Below are positions 56,680 to 64,000 of a stretch of 64,000 nucleotides of DNA, piece after piece. Each line of letters starts with the position of its first letter. Positions within the stretch are counted from its first letter, which is position 1. The DNA lies in the NCBI RefSeq assembly GCF_963583255.1, contig NC_084805.1:8238827-8302826 (forward strand). The letters are read 5' to 3'. This DNA is from Pyrus communis. Its lineage: Eukaryota; Streptophyta; Magnoliopsida; Rosales; Rosaceae. The position numbers and the translations under genes were made by a program. The notes below the pieces were generated by a model, which saw nothing but the letters and a program-made list of their open reading frames with translations, made no database searches and had not been told where the DNA came from.

Positions 56680-57113
56680 GGCCATCTCCAACCGAAAGAG
56701 TAAAATATAGTACCATCCATAATTATAGCCCTGCAAAAAATAATTTTTAAATAAACAGTGTCAGGTCATACTCATATACCATCTCTAACTGAATAAGCTA
56801 AACATAGCCCCTAAATAATTTATTAGTTTTAAGTTTATACTTTGATTTTATTGGCTAATTTAGTTAAACTGATGCTGGATGTTTTCAAATATAACCATTG
56901 GATTTGAATTAATTATTGTGACTGAGGAGCTGGGCCTCGAAAAAAGAGGTAAGATGGGTGCTACATTTAACCAGCTTGATGCCCATTTGCCCAAATAATG
57001 GTTTGGTGGGCTCCTTAAAATTATAGCCCGACCATCGGTTAGAGACGAGTTTTTGGACAAATCAGGCCATTTTTTGGCTTTTGGACTTTTAGCCCTCTCC
57101 GTTGGAGATGACC
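56680..57113. mobile_element. PIF/Harbinger-like MITE, 434 bp
   Basis: The left end GGCCATCTCCAACCGAAAGAG and the right end, reversed, GGTCATCTCCAACGGAGAGGG form an inverted repeat. TAA flanks both ends (56677-56679 and 57114-57116). The GGCCATCTCCAACC family is widespread in plant genomes. No transposase is present. Confidence 0.75.
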
Positions 57114-57116
57114 TAA

Positions 57117-58860
57117 TAAAGAAATTGATAGAGTATCTTGATTACATGGACGAAACAAAACCCAAAGATTTCCTATGGTTCAACAAATTCCCCACCATTG
57201 ATGTGCCTGCTCCTAAGGCAAAAAGGTACTTCTTTTGTTTTCCATTCATCTTCATAAAATTTATTACGTTTGTTAATTTTTTTGTCAAGTGGGTGGACGC
57301 CTGTCGACACAGGAAAGCAGGCAGAGAGTGGGCAAGTGGTTATTTTAGGCACAACAGATCTGCCTTTCTTGACTAGTCCAACAAAGTCAAATGATAGGAC
57401 TTTTAGTGCCTACGCAAATAGGGTTAAAATCACTTAAAATACTTGCAAGAGTACAAGGTAATTGTAGTATAATCGCTCATGCAAGGTCGTTCTCCATAAG
57501 GATTGAATGAATAATTTGTAATTAAACTAGCCCTTAATTAATTAATTAAAACATATTTTAGCAAAGATTTGAGATTTTGAAATTTGAAAGATTAAAATAA
57601 ACATTAAACTAATCTGAAAGGTTGCCGAAAACAATAACAAAGCAAGAAAAAATGTTTTTTTTAAAGATTACAATTATGAAAAACACTAGGGTTTAGCCGT
57701 CACCATTAACAATCATATGCAGTTTTACTAATCACTTATGAATTTCCACAGACATGATTTGAAGGTTAGGTTTTCCTAATGCATATTTTCCTCGATCGTG
57801 ATGTTCAAGCGAAAACGTATATCTTATATGCAACCCGTCTGTGATGTTCAGATCAAATATAAACATGTAAGACTCATTAAGTTTTATGAAAACCTTTTGA
57901 AAAACCATGCAACTCTTAAAAGCGTGATGTTCGCCTTAAGTGAACTTATAATTACTAATCACAAGAAACCCTCCTCAATTTTAGGGTAACGTTCCAACAA
58001 AAATTGCATCAAATTATTTGTCTAGTTACCCTAATGGTAGCTAAGCATTAAGCCAATTAGATAGTTTAAACTCAGTGATTAATAATTCAAGATAAACATG
58101 CATCCATTCATAAGCAAATTAAAACAATCACATATTCATACTAAGGCTCATGGCCTCGCCCTAGCAAAATGAATTAGTTACGCATACTCATAATAAAAAC
58201 CAAAGAAAATATCATTAAGTAGAAAAAAATTGAAAACACTTTGTAGGTAAAAAGTCTGAAATTCGCCAAAACTTTGTCAAGTTCTTTCAATGCTGCGTAA
58301 AGAATCCTAATGGCTAAATTGCCTTATTTATACTACTACAAATTAAAATTCTTCCTAGAAAACGTTTCTTAACTAGGAAACAAAATAATAAAAAGATAAC
58401 TTAGAATCACAATCCAAATTAAGATAGAGAATCTGCCCAGCAGAGAAATTCCCACGTTTCTGAATCTTTAGGGTTCCAAAAATGGGTCCAAAATAACTTG
58501 AATCAAAGATTAGGACCTCCTTTTCAAGTTCCAAGAAGAGCCCAAGTCCAAAATCCATCATCTTCTGGTCCAAAAGTCGCAAATAAGCTTTGCAACCCAA
58601 TCTGCCAACACTGCACATTGGACATAAATTAAATTGCCATGACCAGATGCTTCGAGATGAAATTTTGAAATGCTGATACATTCTTGTTGATAGACTCATG
58701 AACCCGCTTCAATTGGAATCACTCAAAAATTCAACCATTTGACTACTTTACGCTAAAAAAAGATTCCCATGTCTTACATTTAAAATACATAATCAAGCAT
58801 CATCATCTCACCAAAATAATCATCAAAACATACTAAGAATAAGGGAAAGGAAAATTTTAT
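57117..58860. other. AT-rich repeat-like region, no gene
   Basis: 57390-58760 reads like non-coding retrotransposon sequence (TTTTAGTGCCTACGCAAATA near 57400, GGGTTTAGCCGTCACCATTA near 57690) but I found no LTR pair, primer site or coding domain. Confidence 0.35.
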
Positions 58861-59070
58861 TTGGACCCAAAATTTTTATTTCTACCCCCAACTAATAAAC
58901 TTTCAAATTTATCCTTAAAAAATGAAAATAAATAAAATTGAAGTCTAATTTGGATCTTGACACCCAATAAACCCCACCACCACCACTGCACGCCTGCATA
59001 ATTCTGACGAACCCAACCTAAACTCCAACAACACTTAAATCAACAAATTAAGAGTGGAGAACAGGGAACA

Positions 59071-59285
59071 GGATTATATCCGGATTCTCTTTGTGAGGAT
59101 ACTAGGGATCAATTCATCCTATTCATTCATCAATTATCATGCAGCTAGAAATTATTTTGTTTTTTTATTTAAAATTGATCACAAATAGTATTTAACAAAA
59201 ACTGATTGCACTATATAAACTGAACAGCTATAATGAATTGATCTATAGGATCCTCACAAAGAGAATTCGGAAAGGATCCTCATAA
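59071..59285. mobile_element. MITE, second copy of the 3757-3975 family
   Basis: The left arm GGATTCTCTTTGTGAGGAT with AGGGATCAATTCATC pairs with the right arm ATGAATTGATC and AGGATCCTCACAAAGAGAAT. The inverted repeat is about 33-45 bp with few mismatches. The right tip is partly duplicated (a second CCTCATAAAGAGGATTC at 59278-59295). It lies about 700 bp upstream of the MATE start codon. Confidence 0.7.
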
Positions 59286-59813
59286 AGAGGATTCGAAAGA
59301 TTCCTTATCCGGAAAACAGACGGTCGAGGAGTCCCAATGAGAGGCTTAAAGCAAACTTGAGCTTAAAAGGTCATTCTTTCTTTCAATGACCGTAAGAACC
59401 TTGGACTAAGAACATAAGAAACCTTAGGGTTTAGCGGTCCCTTCCGCACCATATGCGTAAGCACCTTTTTCTTCATATATTGATTTACGAAAAGGAAATT
59501 AATACTATTATTCTCATGAAAAGTGGGAAAGCCAAGTAAAGAGATCCCCTCCACCCGGCTCCTTTTTATTTTCTGATTAGATAGATCCCAAGAAAGAGTC
59601 AATGGTCGTGGTACTTGGATTGCGTTCACCGTAAAAAATGGAGATGCAGTGGTGATGTGAGTTTAGGGTTGTTGATTTATTTAAGGGAAAATTTAAAGTT
59701 TAGTGGAAAAATTTTGTTAGTAAGGTGTAGATATAAAAAAGTTGGGTTCAAATAAAATTTTCCGAACTCATTACAAACAAACAAATAAACCCTACACCAG
59801 GGTTTGTCAGTTG
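59286..59813. other. Upstream region of the MATE gene
   Basis: The minus-strand open frame at 59363-59629 (88 aa) has no domain I know. Its composition is less AT-biased than its surroundings, and it could be a fragment of organellar origin, but I could not name a source. The rest is promoter-type AT-rich sequence. Confidence 0.3.
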
Positions 59814-59995
59814 CCGCCGCGGCGGCTGTAGAGACTCATCGCCTCCGGAGCATCTCTGCGGTGCCTTGAACCCTGAATTTTCCTCTACACTTTATTGCAG
59901 TTTCTTACATTCCAAACACATTTTTTCCTCCCTGTTGTTGGACTCCGAACCTCCCAAGCCCCTCCACTTCCTCACCGATCAACACATTTTTCATC

Positions 59996-60316
59996 ATGAC
60001 TGACTCTATCACTGCCGCGACTCCGCAGTCCTCACCTCCCGCTGCTTCGATAGGAATCGAAATCTCTCCGAACCCTGTTCCGATTGCTTCTGTTACAATT
60101 CAAGAACGGAACAAAGGAGGGTGGTGGAATAAATTGCTGGACAAGGAGGAGGCCAAGAAGCAGATCGTGCTTTCGCTGCCATTGATTCTTACTAACGTTT
60201 GCTATTACCTGATCCCGGTGGTGTCCGTCATGTTTGCCGGTCACCTTGGGGAGCTGGAGCTTGCTGCTGCAAATCTTGCCAATTCATGGGCCACCGTTAC
60301 TGGCTTCGCTTTCATG
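59996..60316 (+). CDS. First exon of a MATE/DETOXIFICATION transporter (partial)
   Basis: 107 codons end at a donor (ATG then GTATGG) at 60316. The cytosolic N-terminus is Pro/Ser-rich (residues 1-40), followed by [20 protein letters not shown] and the first membrane segments ([20 protein letters not shown], then [20 protein letters not shown] and GFAFM). These match the start of plant MATE carriers, which exchange protons for organic cations or secondary metabolites at the tonoplast or plasma membrane. The exon border falls at the position usual for the DTX group. Downstream exons (expected to begin near GLSGALETLCGQGFG) are not visible up to 64000; an RTE element occupies the right part. 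A GC-rich 5' UTR (about 59814-59995) precedes the start. It is either a gene with a very long first intron or a broken gene. Confidence 0.8.
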
Positions 60317-61570
60317 GTATGGCAAAACCCTCACAATCACTATACGTACTCTTATATCATGCACTGTCTATTATAATATGATTATTAAGCAATGCAAGTA
60401 TACACGAGCCAACAATCCCAATATGTCTATTTTGTCGATTTCCCTAGTGATAAGTCGAGTTGTCATCGAACCGCCCAACCTGGCTGTTCCGAACCGTTGT
60501 GGGCGTTTCGGTTTGATTTTGGTGCTCAAAAACTCGAACGGTCTCAGAACGGAGTCAATAGTTTGTGGTTCTCGCTTTTATTTTTGTTGGTACAATGAAT
60601 TTTTTTTTTTTTGTGTGCACTAATTGTATTATCATGTTTGATATACTGACTTGTGTGCACGACACCATAAAAAATCTCTTGATACAATGAATAGTAAGAA
60701 CGAAGGTTATGCAAAACTCAACGGAACAAAAGATGCATCTAAAACACATAAAAGTGGACCACAGTTTTCGTATTTTATAAATTGCTTCAAATTGGATTGC
60801 CCCGTAACTTTCTTATTTATTCTTTTTCTGCACATTTCATCTTTTATTTGTATTTCTTTACGATTTTTTTTATGCGTTGCAAACCTTGGATTTTAGTAAC
60901 TAAACTTAGATGGTTTTGTAGTTTATTTGTATTTACATGCAGATGTATGGTTGTATGAGAGAAGTGATAACATTGAAGTCTTAATTACTTTGTTATTTGA
61001 TGACATGATTATTTCATAATATTAAGGAAACTGTTATTAACACTCCAAAAATCTTATTCTACATTCCTCACAAGTTTAATTTTTTTTTTCTAATTACAGA
61101 TAGTTTGGCATGCAAAATTAGATTTTTAAAGTGCCAATAACAATTTCTAATATTAAAAACTATTTAGTTTTCATTTTTGTTTCAAAATGGCATTTACAAA
61201 TGCTACCTAAAAAACAATTGGAAGAAATGTACCCTCTCAAATCTCAATTTAAAAGTTGTCGCAATGTTCCTTCCGTCCAAAAAGTTGGATTTCTTTCGCA
61301 CTTGATCCTTAAAAAAAAGTTCTATTGATATTCAATCATCATAATACCCTTCGAAGGGTCACCTTCTTGACAAATTTTTGGATCTAAAAAAATAGATCGA
61401 GTTGGATTAGAAGTGACAGGACATTTCAAACAATTTTGAATTGATGTTACGTATTGCTTGAATTTCTTTTCAGATGGCATTGGTACAATGAAAGGGAATC
61501 AAATCTTTGACCTCACCACTTAGGCGAACCCGAGGGGCTTAGGAACTTCTATTATTTGTTTCTACATGCT
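60317..61570 (+). other. Probable first intron of the MATE gene
   Basis: It starts with GTATGG, is AT-rich and contains no MATE exon that I can recognise. Several small open frames are chance. Confidence 0.45.
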
Positions 61571-64000
61571 TACAACAACAACAAAAACCAAACTTTATTT
61601 CACTAAGCAAAGTTGATTGTATAAATTCTAAAACGTCATCGCGCTCTGTTTGCGCCAAGTCTTCCGTTGGATCTAATTACTTCATATCTTTTCTTAAAGT
61701 CTCTTTCAAAGTCTTTCTAAATCTTCCTCTGCTCTTTTTGCCTTAACCGTCCGTCTCATAGTCACATCTTCTAACCGAGGCATTTGTAAGCCTTCGGCTT
61801 ACGTGTACAAACCACCTTAACGGATTTTCTCTCATCTTATCTTCAATTGTGGTCACTCCTACTTTACTTTGGATATCATTGTTCTTAATCCTGTTCTTTC
61901 TCGTGTGCCCACACATCAAACAAAGTATTCTTATCTCCGCTACACTCATTTTTTGCATGTGTTGCTTTTTGACCACCTAACATTCTATGTCATAAAGCAT
62001 TGTTGACCTTATTGTCATCCTTTAAATTTTTCCCTTGAGCTTTAATTGCATACAATAGTCGCACAACACCCGATGCACTTTTCCACTTCATCCACCCAGT
62101 TTGTATTTTATGGTTGAGACCTCCATCTAATTTTTTATTCTTTCGCAACATAGATTCAAGATACTGAAAGTGTTCACTCTTTGTATTTCCTGATCTCAAA
62201 TCCTCACTCATATCTCATTTTGATCCCATTCTCACTGAACTTGCACGCTATATACTCTATCTTTGTCTACTTAGGCGAAGACCTTTATATTCTAACACTT
62301 CCTGCCAAAGGGTAAGCTTTGGATTTACTCCCTCTTGTGTCTTATCTATCAGCACTATTCTAACACTTCCTGCCAAAGGGTAAGCTTCAGATTTACTCCC
62401 TCTTGTGTCTTATCTATTAGCACTATATCATCTGCAAAGAGCATACACTAAGGGATATCATCTTAAGTATGTCTCATTAACTTGTCAATTACTAATGCAA
62501 AATGTTAAGGACTTGAAGCTGAGCCTTGGTGTACCCTTATAGTTGTGAGAAAGCTTTCAGTTTGTCCTTCATAAGTTCTTACTGTAGCCTTGCTCTGTCA
62601 TACATTTATTGCTTGGATATACACTACTTGTACTTCTTTCTTCTCTAGAATCATGCAAAGAATTTCTCTTGGGACCCTATCATACGCTTTTTCCAAATCT
62701 ATAAAAATCATGTGCAAATCCTTTCGTATATCTCTATATCGTTCAATTGATCTTTGTTAGAGATGGATTGCCTCCATAGTTGAGTGCCCTGGCATGATCC
62801 CAAATTGATTCTGTGTCCTGTGTCTCTTGTCTTAGGCTATGCTCAATTACTCTCTCCTTAAGCTTCATGGTATGACTCATTAACTTAATACCCCTATAGC
62901 TCATGTAATTTTGTACGTCGCCATTATTCTTCTAGATAGGCACCAAAATGAATTTTCGTTGGCATCTTCTTCGTTGTCAAAATCTTATTGAAAAGGTTTG
63001 TGATTCATGCAATACCCGTCTCTCCCAAGACCTTCAACACTTAGACAGTATATTGTCGGGACCCATTACTTTTCTATGCTTTATGCTTCATCATTTTCAA
63101 TGCTACATCCACTTCGTCTTTCTTGATTTGATGGCAGAAAGAATAATTTCTACAATCTTCCGAGTTATTCAATGCACCCAACAAAGTACTCCTTTCGTGT
63201 TTTTCATTGAAGAGATTATAAAGATAAACTCTCCATCTGTCTTTAACCGTGTTCTCGTAGCCAGAACATTTTCATTCTCATCCTTGATGCACCTTACTTG
63301 GTTCAAATCTCTTGTCTTCCTTTTCCTTGCTCTAGCCAGTTTATAGATATCCAACCCTCCTTCTTTGGTATATAATCTCTTATACATGTCGTCAAAAGCC
63401 ACTAGCTTAGATTTTCTCACGAATTTCTTTGCCTTTTTCTTTGCTATCTTACCTCTCACATTTTTCATTAGTTATGTTCTTGTGTAAGGCTTTACAACAT
63501 TCCTTCTCAGCCTTAACCTTTTTTTGTACCTCCTCCTTCCACCACCAAGATTCCTTTCTACGTGGAGCAAAACCCTTAGGCTCTCGTAATACCCCTTCTG
63601 CAACTGTTTGGAAACAACTAGTCAGGGAATCTCACATTTGGCTAGCGTTCCCCTCTATTTCCCAAACGGATTGGGTGAGTACTTTCTCTGTGAAAGTGAC
63701 TTGTTTTTTAGATCTCACCATCTAGTTCTTGGACACTTCAAGTTCTTGTTCTTCCTTTTATCTCTTTTGATATGTACATCCATTACCAAAAGTCGACGTT
63801 GGTTAGCAAGCTCTCCCATGGTATAAATTTACAATTCTTATAAGTTATACAATTCCCCTTCCTTAGTAAAAAGAATCTATTTGTGTCTTTGATGACCCAT
63901 TCTTGTAAGTGATCACATACTTCTCTTTTCTTGAAGACAGTAATGGCTAGATAGAGATCATATGCATAGCAAAATCCAAAATGGCTTCCCCTCCTCGATT
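61571..64000 (-). pseudogene. RTE-type non-LTR retrotransposon, degenerate, running off the right edge
   Basis: Minus strand. The C-terminal part of the endonuclease lies at about 63835-64000 (GGEAILDFAYAYDLYL, FKKREVCDHLQEW). The linker before RT is at 63169-63468 (YKRLYTKEGGLDIYKLARAR, QVRCIKDENENVLATRTR). The RT active site FADD is at 62427-62438 (minus). Downstream RT/thumb pieces are at 61990-62211 (LESMLRKNKKLDGGLNHKIQ) and 61743-61976 (MRENPLRWFVHVSRR). The 3' end has the simple-repeat tail of RTE elements (plus ACAACAACAAC at 61572-61583). Stops, frameshifts and a 68-bp tandem duplication show it is inactive. It lies in or beyond the first intron of the MATE gene, in antisense. Confidence 0.8.
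62289..62424. repeat. 68-bp tandem duplication inside the RTE reverse transcriptase
   Basis: Two copies (62289-62356 and 62357-62424) start TATTCTAACACTTCC and end TTATCTAT(C/T)AGCAC with about three differences. 68 is not a multiple of three, so the duplication shifts the RT frame next to the FADD motif. Confidence 0.9.

Noticed and set aside
62948..63826. Plus-strand open frames of up to 132 codons
   Set aside because: They lie opposite the RTE coding strand, where RT and endonuclease homology is found.

Overview
This is a plant nuclear window: AT-rich, with spliced genes that use GT/AG introns and a dense, nested load of plant transposable elements (Ty1/copia, LINE L1 and RTE, Cassandra TRIM, hAT, PIF/Harbinger, Helitron, SINE). 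The host genes (REM-type B3 factors, a CDCA7-like zinc-finger protein, a MATE/DETOXIFICATION carrier) are eudicot-like. Several repeats resemble ones I associate with Rosaceae such as apple or pear, but that is an impression, not a proof.

Host genes. (1) Three B3/REM units lie on the minus strand: an intact four-exon gene at 4740-7419 (413 aa), an intact four-exon gene at 22949-24999 (311 aa), and a lone last exon at 28109-28348. They look like a tandem array pulled apart by transposons. (2) Two CDCA7-like copies lie on the minus strand. The 49752-52311 copy is intact (five exons, 330 aa). The 42101-44535 copy is a pseudogene: it has lost the start of exon 1, has a stop in exon 1 and a 1-bp insertion in exon 4. 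(3) The first exon of a MATE transporter on the plus strand is at 59996-60316; its other exons are not visible before the window ends. (4) A possible short spliced transcription unit of unknown function lies at about 19830-21830.

Transposons by region. 1-480: LTR and leader of a copia-like element running off the left edge. 1618-2280 and 16363-17366: two Cassandra elements whose LTRs carry a 5S rRNA-like sequence; the second has three LTRs and two internal domains inside one target-site duplication. 8433-10644: a 2.2-kb solo LTR. 10650-12990: an old copia RT/RNase H relic that also holds a 1.1-kb hAT element. About 13000-15699: a PIF/Harbinger relic. 25440-27618: a tandem-repeat-bearing LTR. 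28349-41931: an old 5'-truncated copia split by a young, nearly intact copia (29570-38712) with a perfect 5-bp TSD. 45760-47182: a truncated L1. 47798-48623: a Helitron starting exactly where another ends. 61570-64000: an RTE element lying in what should be the first MATE intron. Small MITEs occur throughout.

I found no new multi-gene system. The most interesting items are the Cassandra array, the adjoining Helitron termini, the intact/decayed CDCA7 pair and the cleanly dated nested copia pair. All exon joins come from reading splice sites and frames by eye; there is no transcript evidence.
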